Assembly (NCBI RefSeq): GCF_010993955.1
Contig: NZ_WIXL01000010.1
Span: forward strand, 1-64,000
DNA length: 64,000 nucleotides
Direction of reading: 5' to 3'
Origin: Oceanobacillus halotolerans
GTDB lineage: Bacteria > Bacillota > Bacilli > Bacillales > Amphibacillaceae
Positions 26,691-35,124 of this stretch are shown piece by piece. A program made the position numbers and the translations under genes. Numbering within the stretch: position 1 is the stretch's first letter; each line of letters starts with the position of its first letter. The notes beneath the pieces are model-generated. The model had not been told where the DNA came from and ran no database searches. It saw nothing but the letters and a program-made list of their open reading frames with translations.

Positions 26691-26852
26691 TTATCCCGCA
26701 TGTAACGGGCAGTAAGACCCCCACTTCAAGATTTCTTAGGAGATCCAAGAAAGATAAGTGGGGGATCAAACTGCCCGTAAATGTCCGATTCGTTCAACTA
26801 ACAATCAGTGGGGGAGGAAACGAAACCTCCACTAATTGAAGTTTCACTTTAT
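26691..26852. repeat. family 3 double-hairpin repeat, copy 1
   Basis: A 162-bp unit from TTTATCCCGCATGTAACGGG to TGAAGTTTCACTTTAT. The first hairpin has arms CGGGCAGTAAGACCCCCACT and AGTGGGGGATCAAACTGCCC around a 29-nt loop. The second is CAATCAGTGGGGGAGG with CCTCCACTAATTG. There is no target duplication and no terminal inverted repeat. The other copies are 30811, 34361 and 50520. Confidence 0.85.
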
Positions 26853-26857
26853 TTTTA

Positions 26858-27092
26858 GGCTCTTTTCTAAAAGCTTGTTGTTTTTCAAGTAGTATTTATC
26901 TTAATGAAAAGTTGATAAATTATGCGTCCTAAAATTGCACCATTGATTTCCGCTTCGGACAGTCGCTTTTATGTCTCTGGTGAAAGCGAAGTATATTTCC
27001 GAAGCGGGTTAAAGAACCAACTGACAGCTTAAGTTAAGACACATCATATAGAAGTTGTAACGTTAAAAAACAACAAAGAATACAAAATGAGC
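26858..27092. repeat. family 2 element, short copy
   Basis: Left end GGCTCTTTTCTAAAAGC and right end AACAACAAAGAATAC...GAGC, in inverted relation. The core has TTGATTTCCGCTTCGGACAG and TATTTCCGAAGCGG. It abuts the family 3 copy directly. Nothing else is seen in 26658-27117. Confidence 0.7.
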
Positions 27093-27117
27093 ATATCTAA
27101 AAAAGGAGTATCAACCA

Positions 27118-27801
27118 ATGAACATACCAGTCTTGTATGAAGACAATCATTTGCTTGTAGTAGAAAAGCCAGTGAACATACCAGTACAAGAAGATATAAC
27201 AAAGGATCCAGATTTATTATCGATCCTTAAAGAAGATATAAAAAAACGCTATCAAAAGCCAGGAAATGTTTTCTTGGCACTTGTACATCGGTTGGATCGT
27301 CCTGTTGGGGGTGCTATGGTGTTTGCAAAGACATCCAAGGCGGCATCCCGTTTATCAGACTCCATGAGAAGAGGGAAATTTGATAAAAGTTATATGGCTG
27401 TTGTAAGAGGAGAGCCCCAGGCTGAACAAGCGACTTTAGAACATTATTTATGGAAAGATAGATCAAAAAATAAGGTATATGCTGTTTCACCACAATACAA
27501 ACAAGCAAAGAAAGCAAAACTAGCATATAAGGTTGTAGATCAAACAAAACAATTTAGTTTACTAGAAATTCAGCTTTATACAGGAAGGCCACACCAAATC
27601 CGAGTACAATTATCCGAAACAGGGTGTCCTTTATACGGCGATCAAAAGTATGGACAAGGCCTAAATAAACATGGTCAGCAAATTGCGTTATGGGCAAACG
27701 AACTATCATTTGAACACCCTACGAAAAAGGATATTATTACGGTTCATTCCACTCCACCAAGTGAATATCCTTGGGAACAATTTGATGTATTGGATGGATG
27801 A
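27118..27801 (+). CDS. RluA-family pseudouridine synthase
   Basis: A 227-aa RNA pseudouridine synthase that isomerises uridine in rRNA or tRNA. It has the RluA catalytic motif HRLDRPVGG with Asp60, an N-terminal VLYEDNHLLVVEKP strand and the later LYTGRPHQIRVQL and LYGDQKYG motifs. No S4 domain is present, so it resembles the short RluA/YhcT-like group; the target uridine is not predictable. The ribosome binding site is AAAGGAG. The Nudix gene follows after 35 nt, perhaps cotranscribed. Confidence 0.92.
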   Translation: MNIPVLYEDNHLLVVEKPVNIPVQEDITKDPDLLSILKEDIKKRYQKPGNVFLALVHRLDRPVGGAMVFAKTSKAASRLSDSMRRGKFDKSYMAVVRGEPQAEQATLEHYLWKDRSKNKVYAVSPQYKQAKKAKLAYKVVDQTKQFSLLEIQLYTGRPHQIRVQLSETGCPLYGDQKYGQGLNKHGQQIALWANELSFEHPTKKDIITVHSTPPSEYPWEQFDVLDG

Positions 27802-27836
27802 GGTTAAATTTAGTAGATAAGCATGGAGGTGATTAG

Positions 27837-28466
27837 TTGGATACACAGCATATTATTCAAAAGGTCAAAAAGCGTCAACCATCGATAATGGGGTATAAGC
27901 ATTTTCGGAAATCTGCTGTTTTAATACCACTTATAGAGGTAGAAGGCGAAACTCACATTTTATTTGAAGTAAGATCAATGGCGTTACGTAGTCAGCCTGG
28001 CGATATATGTTTTCCAGGTGGCCGGATTGACAAGGAGGATGAGAGTCCAAGAGATTGTGCAATTCGCGAAACATCAGAAGAGTTAGGAATTCTAAAAACT
28101 GGGATTCAAGACGTAACTCCACTTGACTACGTCGTTTCTGATTTTGGCAGAATCATTTACCCTTATATTGGTACCATCACCAAGGAACATGACATCACAC
28201 CAAACCCTTCCGAAGTAGCACAGGTTTTTACAGTACCATTAGCATACTTTCTTCATACATCTCCTGAGATTTACAAAGTTAAACTTAATGTAGTGCCAGA
28301 AGCGGATTTTCCTTTTGATTCAATCGTAGGTGGGGAAAACTATAATTGGCAATTACGTCATATTGATGAGTTTTTTTATCGATATGAGGATAAAGTCATT
28401 TGGGGATTAACCGCTAAGATCTTGCATCATTTCATCACTGTTGTTCAACAGGAGGAAATACAATAA
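27837..28466 (+). CDS. Nudix hydrolase, CoA pyrophosphatase type
   Basis: A 209-aa enzyme with a complete Nudix box at about residues 61-83 (GGRIDKEDES, then RETSEELG). It is preceded by the CoA-specific LRSQPGDICFPGG pattern, like NudL/YeaB enzymes that split coenzyme A into 4'-phosphopantetheine and 3',5'-ADP. The start is TTG with ATGGAGGTGA upstream. It is followed by a strong terminator (28464-28513). Confidence 0.9.
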   Translation: MDTQHIIQKVKKRQPSIMGYKHFRKSAVLIPLIEVEGETHILFEVRSMALRSQPGDICFPGGRIDKEDESPRDCAIRETSEELGILKTGIQDVTPLDYVVSDFGRIIYPYIGTITKEHDITPNPSEVAQVFTVPLAYFLHTSPEIYKVKLNVVPEADFPFDSIVGGENYNWQLRHIDEFFYRYEDKVIWGLTAKILHHFITVVQQEEIQ

Positions 28467-28513
28467 AAACGTCCATCAGCTTTCATTCAGAAGCTGTTGG
28501 ACGTTTATTTTTT
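28464..28513 (+). terminator. terminator of the RluA/Nudix pair
   Basis: AAAACGTCCATCAGCTT pairs with AAGCTGTTGGACGTTT and is followed by ATTTTTT. Confidence 0.9.
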
Positions 28514-28516
28514 GAA

Positions 28517-28765
28517 AGGTAGGAAAGTATAAAAAGTTGCTGTCATTACTGCCTTGGATGGGAAAGGCTACGTCCAGCTTCAGCGCCTACCCCCTCGAGG
28601 TCATAAGTCAATCCACATTACGCGCAAAAAGCACCACGTCGAGGCTTGGCTTATGCTTGGCAGATAAGAAACTACTTACTGCATAAGTGCAACTAAGGCT
28701 TTCGCCACTTGGCGACAAGCCAAGTTTTCTAATCGGGGGTAATCAAGGCACTTGCGCTTTTGTTC
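28517..28765. repeat. family 1 repeat
   Basis: Runs from GGTAGGAAAGTATAAAAAG to CAAGGCACTTGCGCTTTTGTT. It overlaps the 3' end of the minus-strand MFS gene. The last residues of that protein (TKAQVP) and its stop codon are encoded by the repeat. Confidence 0.8.
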
Positions 28766-29903
28766 GGGACTTCGAAATAAATGCTGCAAACGCTGTGCCA
28801 AGGGAGAGGAGGATAAATAATGATCCAACCATGGCATTGTCTTCTACTGTCGTTCTTTCAATAATAATTCCGCCAATGAAGGAACCGAATGCAATTCCAA
28901 AATGCAAGGCAGAGTTATTTAAGCTTTGCTGAATATCCGCATTTTGTGGAGACTTTTGAATAAGATAGCTTTGCACAGCTGGAGTAATTGCCCAACTTAA
29001 TATTCCCCATATAATGACACCACCAAGAAATACTGGTAAAGCAAAGGTTGTATATGGAATCGAAAATACGGTGATAACAAACAGAATGATACCAATAACA
29101 GCTGTTCGTCTGCTTCCATATAAATCCGCAAGTGTACCACCAATGCCACCACCACTTACTGCAGCTACACCGAATACAAAGAATACAATACTAACTAGGG
29201 TACCTTGAATGCCCATTGTTTCATTTAGAAAAGGGACAAGATAGGCATATAAAACAGTGTGTCCTGTCATATAGAGAAAGGTGGTTGTTTGTGCAAATAG
29301 GATTTTTTTCTGTTTTAATGTTTGTAGTTGCTCCTTTAGTCCGATAGCTGGTTTGGGTGCGACTCGATCCATGAGATAATATACACCGATTATAGAAAGT
29401 ATTGTTAAAATCGTAATCATAAGAAATGGAGCACGCCATCCAAATGTATTTCCTAACACTAAACCAATTGGAACACCTAACACAAGAGAGCCACTAACCC
29501 CCATAGATACAATTCCAATTGCTCTTCCTCTATATTGAGGACGTACAAGTGTTGGTGCCATGACAAGACATAATATAATGAGTAAGGCACCACTTGTTGC
29601 TGAAATAACTCTTCCTAGAAATAAAATACTATATGTTGGACTAAAAAGTGTCACAATATTTCCAATGAGGAAAATACATAGTGAAATAAGTGTTAATCGT
29701 TTTCGTTCTATATTAGACGTTAAAAATAATAATATTGGTGAGGCAATTGCAAAAATAAGAGAAAAAATAGTAATTAGAAAGCCAGCCTGTCCAAGCGTGA
29801 CATTCATATCTTCTGCAATAAGATCAAGTAGTCCACTAATAATTAATTCAACCATTCCAATTACAAAAGAGACAATCATTAAGAAATATACTCGTTTATC
29901 CAT
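28743..29903 (-). CDS. MFS transporter (DHA1 drug/sugar efflux type)
   Basis: A 386-aa protein with 12 predicted membrane helices. It is an H+-coupled exporter of the DHA1/AraJ-like group. The first loop region and the conserved stretch FLGRVISATSGALLIILCLVMA fit the major facilitator fold; the substrate is unknown. I start at 29903 (ATG, GAAAGGCG upstream) because the 21 upstream codons are hydrophilic and lack a site. The 3' end runs into a family 1 repeat. Confidence 0.87.
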   Translation of the reverse strand: MDKRVYFLMIVSFVIGMVELIISGLLDLIAEDMNVTLGQAGFLITIFSLIFAIASPILLFLTSNIERKRLTLISLCIFLIGNIVTLFSPTYSILFLGRVISATSGALLIILCLVMAPTLVRPQYRGRAIGIVSMGVSGSLVLGVPIGLVLGNTFGWRAPFLMITILTILSIIGVYYLMDRVAPKPAIGLKEQLQTLKQKKILFAQTTTFLYMTGHTVLYAYLVPFLNETMGIQGTLVSIVFFVFGVAAVSGGGIGGTLADLYGSRRTAVIGIILFVITVFSIPYTTFALPVFLGGVIIWGILSWAITPAVQSYLIQKSPQNADIQQSLNNSALHFGIAFGSFIGGIIIERTTVEDNAMVGSLFILLSLGTAFAAFISKSRTKAQVP

Positions 29904-30071
29904 GTTATGACGCCTTTCTATAGAAGTTCCGGCTTTAATCGTACGCTCTTTTACAGGAAAAGACAAGAAGAGTTATCAATCCTATTATTGAAATTAACCA
30001 TGATTGTTTGTCGCATGCACTCTAGATCAGGTAAAATGAAGGAAACTAAATGACCTAAAGGAGGAATTGCA

Positions 30072-30416
30072 ATGGCAACATTACAGGAATTACATAACAA
30101 TTCGGATTGGGACTATCTTCTAGAGATATCTGCGGAAAAACCAGTTCTCCTTTTTAAGCATAGTACTACCTGTCCAATCAGTGCAGGTGCATTTGATCAG
30201 TACCAATCGTTTCTAGCAAATGGTGAACATGTACCTCAAAGCTATATGGTGAAGGTAATCGAGAGTCGTACAGTTTCAAACCAAGTGGAAAGAGATACAG
30301 GAGTGAAGCATGAATCACCACAAATCTTTCTAATACGTGATAAAGAGGTAGTATGGCATACCTCGCATGGAAACATTACAGCAGAGTCCATCAAAGAAGC
30401 ACTTAACCAGAAATAG
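30072..30416 (+). CDS. ytxJ: bacillithiol-system redox protein YtxJ
   Basis: A 114-aa thioredoxin-fold protein. The motif KHSTTCPIS has a single active Cys34, as in YtxJ (a CPxS monothiol form), which is associated with bacillithiol use in Firmicutes. The family was named as a general stress protein in B. subtilis. The ribosome binding site AAAGGAGG is ideal. The yjbQ-like gene begins 12 nt after the stop. Confidence 0.92.
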   Translation: MATLQELHNNSDWDYLLEISAEKPVLLFKHSTTCPISAGAFDQYQSFLANGEHVPQSYMVKVIESRTVSNQVERDTGVKHESPQIFLIRDKEVVWHTSHGNITAESIKEALNQK

Positions 30417-30428
30417 GAAGTGACAGGA

Positions 30429-30836
30429 ATGGGACGTAATGTTTATCAATTTACTATTTCAACTAAGGAAAAACAGTCGTTTACCAATCTAGACACCTAT
30501 TTGAAAAGAGCATTATCTGATAGTGGAGTGAACGATGGCATTATGGTAGTATATTGTCCACATACAACGGGAGCTATTACGATTAATGAGAACGCTGATC
30601 CCGACGTAAAAATAGATTCACATCTGGGATTAAATGAGACATTTCCTAATAAAACTGAATATATCTATATGGAAGGGAACTCAGACGGCCATATGAAATC
30701 ATCGGTAATTGGTGCAAGTGAAACATTGATTATAGAAGATGGGAGTATCCTATTAGGGACATGGCAAAGTGTCTATTTTACAGAATTTGATGGTCCAAGA
30801 ACACGAACTATTTATCCCGCATGTAACGGGCAGTAA
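30429..30836 (+). CDS. YjbQ-family protein (UPF0047)
   Basis: A 135-aa member of the YjbQ/UPF0047 family, annotated elsewhere as having thiamine-phosphate synthase side activity. Diagnostic motifs are VYCPHTTGAITINENAD (34-50) and LGTWQSVYFTEFDGPRTR near the end. The start is the ATG at 30429 (AGGAAGTGACAGG upstream). The last residues (YPACNGQ) and the stop come from family 3 repeat copy 2, which has replaced the original C-terminus. Confidence 0.88.
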   Translation: MGRNVYQFTISTKEKQSFTNLDTYLKRALSDSGVNDGIMVVYCPHTTGAITINENADPDVKIDSHLGLNETFPNKTEYIYMEGNSDGHMKSSVIGASETLIIEDGSILLGTWQSVYFTEFDGPRTRTIYPACNGQ

Positions 30837-30976
30837 GCCCCCCACTTCAAGAGTTCGAGGAGACCCAGAAAGATAAGTGGGGGATCAAACTGCCCGTAAA
30901 TGTCCGATTCGTTCAACTAACTAACAATCAGTGGGGGGAGGAAAGGAAACCCCCACTTATTGAAGTTTCACTATAT
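30811..30976. repeat. family 3 double-hairpin repeat, copy 2
   Basis: A 166-bp copy starting inside the end of the YjbQ gene (TTTATCCCGC) and ending TTTCACTATAT. The same two hairpins are present. The rest of the gap to 31134 has a small palindrome (GGAGGGTTAAACCCCCTCC, about 30988-31006) and nothing else. Confidence 0.85.
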
Positions 30977-31134
30977 GTAAAAGTAATGGAGGGTTAAACC
31001 CCCTCCACTTATGCGTTTTACCCCAACTTTTCCTGCTATATATGATGAAATTCTTGCACCTTCATGAGTCTTCTATATCAATCCTAATATTTAGAAAAGC
31101 ACCCGATTGTAGTAAAACGAGTGATTTCTATTAT

Positions 31135-32181
31135 TTAGTTAGTTCGAATTTCTTGTCGCATAAATAAAATATAGGCAATGGCAAAGCAGATCATGGTCGC
31201 GGCAATTAATCCAGTTAATTGTGGCCATATGAGCAATAGGCTTTGACTTAACGGCAATGGGCTTACGACTGCACCAGCTGTTTGTTCCATTGTTAATGGT
31301 CCTAGACTTCTAACAGTTGGTGACAATAAGATCGTTGTTGATTCATTAAACAAATGGTTTGGTGAAAGTCGCATTAAATTCAGGATTGTTTCTTGGTGAT
31401 CAACAACTTGTGTTGGATCCGTTATAGACTCTGGGTTAAGGAGTGAATTTGAAAATAAGCGAACAATGATAGAGTAAAACACATTAAAGAATAACCATAC
31501 AGCAATTCCAGACAGTGCTGCTGTTGCAGAGTTCTTAAAGACGGTTGAGAATAGGATCGCCAAGTTTAACCAAAATGCAATATAGACAATACATAATAGG
31601 AGAAAACATACGATTCTTGTAAACTCTTCCCCTGTTGGAGGGATACCTAATAATAGAATACCCAATGCTGTCACAAGGAACCCGAGTGAGAAAAACAAAA
31701 TGGTGTTTAATAATAATGCCGAAACAAACTTTGCATTTAATACAGAATCCCTTGGGATGGGATGGGCCATTAACCGACTTAATGTCCCTCGACTTCTTTC
31801 GGAACTAATGGCATCAAACCCAAGAGCAATCCCAAAAAGTGGACCAAGAAACCCAACAAATGTAATGAAAGATGGTAGTGTTCCATCTGATGTTGTAAAA
31901 ATTGTCAAAAATAAATAAGACTGGCCAATTTGATCTACTTCTTCCGCATTCTCTAATGTGTCCGAAATGGTAGTAACGGCTGTATATAAAGAGCCAAAAG
32001 ATGTTAGTAAGATAATAAGAAGCAGGATAATAATACGCCAACTTCTTAAGTTATCAGTAAATTCTTTACGAACGATTGCCCAAAATGCTTGTGTGTTTGT
32101 ATTAGTAGCAGCAGACCCACTAGGTTTTACTAGTCCCGAGAAGAAGTCTTTCACTTGTTCTTTTTTATTAGCGAGATCCAT
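31135..32181 (-). CDS. ABC-2 type transporter permease
   Basis: A 348-aa membrane subunit. A cytoplasmic N-terminus with FWAIVRKEFTDNLRSWR (the ABC-2 signature entry) is followed by about six membrane helices and a large external loop (about residues 225-300). It is the partner of the ATPase just upstream, whose end it overlaps by 14 nt. I start at the ATG at 32181 with GAAGGGCG upstream. Third gene of the NEW3-ATPase-permease operon; an exporter of unknown substrate. Confidence 0.87.
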   Translation of the reverse strand: MDLANKKEQVKDFFSGLVKPSGSAATNTNTQAFWAIVRKEFTDNLRSWRIIILLLIILLTSFGSLYTAVTTISDTLENAEEVDQIGQSYLFLTIFTTSDGTLPSFITFVGFLGPLFGIALGFDAISSERSRGTLSRLMAHPIPRDSVLNAKFVSALLLNTILFFSLGFLVTALGILLLGIPPTGEEFTRIVCFLLLCIVYIAFWLNLAILFSTVFKNSATAALSGIAVWLFFNVFYSIIVRLFSNSLLNPESITDPTQVVDHQETILNLMRLSPNHLFNESTTILLSPTVRSLGPLTMEQTAGAVVSPLPLSQSLLLIWPQLTGLIAATMICFAIAYILFMRQEIRTN

Positions 32182-33121
32182 GTTGCTCACGCCCTTCAAA
32201 ATAACGATGATAAATTTCGTCTAACCCAAAATGCTTATTCGTCAATTGATATAATTTAGCACCAGACTTAATAATGAGTTGGCTGATAACAGATGATATA
32301 TCTTGTTTACTGTACACTTCTAGTTCGTTACCGTTCTTTTTTACATTTGTTACATAGTCGGTTTGCCGTATTTTTTTCATTAGTTCTTCCTTAAGAGGGG
32401 ACGCTTGGACCACTGTGACAAAGGTATCTTGTTTAAATAACTGTCTTGCTAATTCGGTAATATTTCCTTCGGCTAATAATTTCCCCTCAACAAAAACTCC
32501 TACTCGATCACAAATTTGTTGAACTTGGTGTAGCTGATGGGAGGATAGCAATACCGTAATTCCCTCTTCTTTGTTTAACGTCTTGATCAGATGTAATAAT
32601 TCGCGAACCCCTTCTGGATCTATTCCCAATGTTGGTTCATCCAAAATAATAATTTCAGGGTTTTTGATTAACACATCAGCTAAACCAAGTCGTTGTTTCA
32701 TCCCTCTTGAATATTTGCCTGTTTTTTTATGTGCTGATTCGCTTAAATTTACTTTTTCTAATAAGTCGTAAGCTCGTTTTTCCGCAATCTCTCTCGATAT
32801 GTTATTTAATTCTGCCGTATATAGAAGGTTTTCAAAGCCTGTCATATGATGATAAAACCCTAAGTTATCAGGAAGGTACCCTACTCTTCGTTTGACATCA
32901 ATTGGGTTACGAATAGAGTCAAATCCACAGACATGAATACTTCCGTTAGTTGGTTCTATGAGACCTAATAACATTAAAATGGTAGTTGTTTTTCCAGCTC
33001 CATTTGGTCCTAATAAACCAAATATTTCTCCTCTAGGAATGGAGAGGGATAATTGGTTTACAGCATATTGCTCATCATATTGCTTTGTTACGTCATTAAT
33101 TTCGATGATCGATGCTGTCAC
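32168..33121 (-). CDS. ABC transporter ATP-binding protein
   Basis: A 317-aa ATPase with Walker A GPNGAGKTT (38-46), signature YSRGMKQRLGLAD, Walker B IIILDEPTLG and the H-loop SSHQLHQV. It has a C-terminal extension typical of ABC-2 exporters. The start is the GTG at 33121 with GGGAGGAG upstream, two nt after the stop of the preceding gene, so the three genes form one unit. An extended frame upstream is antisense coincidence. Confidence 0.92.
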   Translation of the reverse strand: MTASIIEINDVTKQYDEQYAVNQLSLSIPRGEIFGLLGPNGAGKTTTILMLLGLIEPTNGSIHVCGFDSIRNPIDVKRRVGYLPDNLGFYHHMTGFENLLYTAELNNISREIAEKRAYDLLEKVNLSESAHKKTGKYSRGMKQRLGLADVLIKNPEIIILDEPTLGIDPEGVRELLHLIKTLNKEEGITVLLSSHQLHQVQQICDRVGVFVEGKLLAEGNITELARQLFKQDTFVTVVQASPLKEELMKKIRQTDYVTNVKKNGNELEVYSKQDISSVISQLIIKSGAKLYQLTNKHFGLDEIYHRYFEGREQHGSR

Positions 33122-33123
33122 GC

Positions 33124-34275
33124 TTATCTCCTCCCATATTTGCGATAAATATAGTACAGTCCACCAAGAACTCCAACAATGATGAGGACACCGATAATGC
33201 CCCATAATGTCGATGTTTGAACAGATACACGAAAGTCTGCTTCAGCTGAAGCCTCTGTGGCGGATGCAGAAATGGTAGTGACATAGTCCCCCGCTAATGC
33301 ATCATCTCCTGCAGTAAGTGTTGCTTTGACAGTTTTAGACTCACCAGCCTCTATTTCTGTAATGGTACTTTTGTCAAATTCAGATTCCCAATTTGGAGGG
33401 GTTGTAGCAGATAATTCAATATTGGTAAGTTTTGCTGTTCCCGTATTTTCAACAACTATATCTATTACACGACTGTCTCCTGCAGTAATATCAGTACTTA
33501 AATTCCCTGTAGGTGTTGTGACATTAAGATCATAGGTCCCTGTAATAACAGCTTCTAATGTTTCCTCGGCTGATGTACCGCTTCCCGCAACTTGAATTGG
33601 TATTTCATACGTATCAGCAGTCGCATTTTCAGGTGGTGTTACATCAATTGTAACGGATGTTTCACTATTCGCATCAACCGTTACAGATGTTACATTATCT
33701 CCATCTGCTTTATACTGGACTGCCCATCCTTCAGGTGCACTTGAAGTTAGTGCATAGTTTTGCTCTTCGGCTGTTCTATTTTGGATGGTAGCAGAATAGG
33801 AAAAGCTTGACCCCGTGTCTCCTTCTAAATTCGGCTGATCTACTGATAGTTCCGTTTTAAATGTTCCTTCTTCGGTTACAGTTGTTAAAAAAGGTAAAGA
33901 AGATTGATTTCCATTCTCATCAGTTGCAACAAGATTAAAGGAATAATCATCCTTTTCAATTTCAAGTGGCACGGATACTTCTAAACCGATGGTTTGTTCA
34001 CTATTTCCTAAAATAGATAATTGTTGAATATCGTTCCCGTCTGCAGTAATGCTGTAGGACCAATCCTCTGGTAATCCATCGACATCAAATGTAACATTCT
34101 GGATATTTGATTCGTTGTTGATGATATCAACGGAATAATTAATAGATTCCCCTGGTGTTACCGAAAGTCCTGTATAAGGAGTAAATAAAGATACCTCCGC
34201 AAATGCCTTACTGTTACTAAGTGTAAGTGATGTGAGAAGCATTACCATAAGTAATGAAATAAGCTTTTTGTACAC
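33124..34275 (-). CDS. NEW3-domain (COG1470-like) membrane-anchored surface protein
   Basis: A 383-aa protein with a signal peptide (1-26, ending NSKAFA). Three or so immunoglobulin-like NEW3 repeats follow (GESINYSVDIINNESN, GSSFSYSATIQNRTAEE, AGDSRVIDIVVENTGTAKLTN). A C-terminal membrane helix (WGIIGVLIIVGVLGGLYYIY) and basic tail RKYGRR complete it. It is displayed outside and anchored by its C-terminus. The start is GTG, with AGGGGG upstream. First gene of the exporter operon, so it is probably an external accessory of the ABC system. Confidence 0.85.
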   Translation of the reverse strand: MYKKLISLLMVMLLTSLTLSNSKAFAEVSLFTPYTGLSVTPGESINYSVDIINNESNIQNVTFDVDGLPEDWSYSITADGNDIQQLSILGNSEQTIGLEVSVPLEIEKDDYSFNLVATDENGNQSSLPFLTTVTEEGTFKTELSVDQPNLEGDTGSSFSYSATIQNRTAEEQNYALTSSAPEGWAVQYKADGDNVTSVTVDANSETSVTIDVTPPENATADTYEIPIQVAGSGTSAEETLEAVITGTYDLNVTTPTGNLSTDITAGDSRVIDIVVENTGTAKLTNIELSATTPPNWESEFDKSTITEIEAGESKTVKATLTAGDDALAGDYVTTISASATEASAEADFRVSVQTSTLWGIIGVLIIVGVLGGLYYIYRKYGRR

Positions 34276-34360
34276 CTTTAAAACCCCCTAATGAATTTTT
34301 CATAGATGATACGCATAAATGAAACAAAGGGATTTATTTTTTTAAAAAAAAGTTGTAAAA

Positions 34361-34521
34361 TTTATCCCACATGTAACGGGCAGTAAGACCCCCACTTCAA
34401 GATTTCGAGGAGACCCTGAAAGATAAGTGGGGGGTCAAACTGCCCGTATATGTCCGATTCGTTCAACTAACAATCGGTGGGGGAGGAAAGGAAACCCCCA
34501 CTGATTGAAGTTTCACTTTAT
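34361..34521. repeat. family 3 double-hairpin repeat, copy 3
   Basis: A 161-bp copy (TTTATCCCAC to TTTCACTTTAT) lying between the divergent NEW3 operon and the ECF sigma gene. It starts 28 nt before the sigma gene and so separates both genes from any older shared promoter region. Confidence 0.85.
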
Positions 34522-34548
34522 CAAAAAAGTAGTGGTGAGGGGGATATT

Positions 34549-35124
34549 ATGGATGATAATCAGGAAAGTATCCAATTACTAAAGCAAATTGCCGCAGGGT
34601 CCCGACACTCATTTGATAGGTTTTATGAAAAACATATAGAATTTATCTTCCGTATTGCCTTCCAATTAGTTAAAGATAAAGCGGAAGCGGAAGATATTTG
34701 CCATGAAGTATTCTTGGAAGTGTTTCAAAAGTATCATCAATATAATTCACGAAAAGGTAGTGTAAAAGCATGGTTAGCTGTCAAAACAAGAAGTAGATCA
34801 CTCGACCGTTTACGGAAAAAGAAACCATTATTAATTCACAAGCTAGAACGTATCGTTGTACAGGAGGAAATAGGTGCAGAAGTACAATTTCTTTCCCAGT
34901 TAGAGAGAAAAGTATTAATGGAGGCGTTGAGTCATATTCCAAATGATCAGAGGGAAGCCATTTATAATGCTTATTTCAAAGAAAGGACTCAAAAAGAAAT
35001 AGCACAGATCATGGATAAACCATTGGGCACTGTTAAGTCACTGATTCGTTATGGAATCCAAAACCTTCGTAAACAAAAGTCAATTCTTCAGTGGGTGGAG
35101 TCTAACGGGGGTGGTGAGAAATGA
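34549..35124 (+). CDS. ECF-type RNA polymerase sigma factor
   Basis: A 191-aa ECF sigma factor. Region 2 spans about residues 25-90 (AEAEDICHEVFLEVFQKY). Region 4 spans about 125-180 (LSHIPNDQREAIYNAYFKE, then GTVKSLIRYGIQNLRKQ). It is not SigW. The start is the ATG at 34549, with GAGGGGG upstream. Upstream in-frame codons are derived from the repeat. Its anti-sigma gene overlaps by 4 nt. Divergent to an ABC/NEW3 operon, which may be its target. Confidence 0.93.
   Translation: MDDNQESIQLLKQIAAGSRHSFDRFYEKHIEFIFRIAFQLVKDKAEAEDICHEVFLEVFQKYHQYNSRKGSVKAWLAVKTRSRSLDRLRKKKPLLIHKLERIVVQEEIGAEVQFLSQLERKVLMEALSHIPNDQREAIYNAYFKERTQKEIAQIMDKPLGTVKSLIRYGIQNLRKQKSILQWVESNGGGEK

Noticed and set aside
33122-33205. 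N-terminal extension of the ABC ATPase
   Set aside because: It reads antisense-frame through the end of the NEW3 gene and lacks a ribosome binding site; the GTG at 33121 has GGGAGGAG.
34276-34360. ECF-type promoter for the NEW3 operon
   Set aside because: CGTATC is present on the minus strand, but no AAC-type -35 lies 16-17 nt upstream; not supported.
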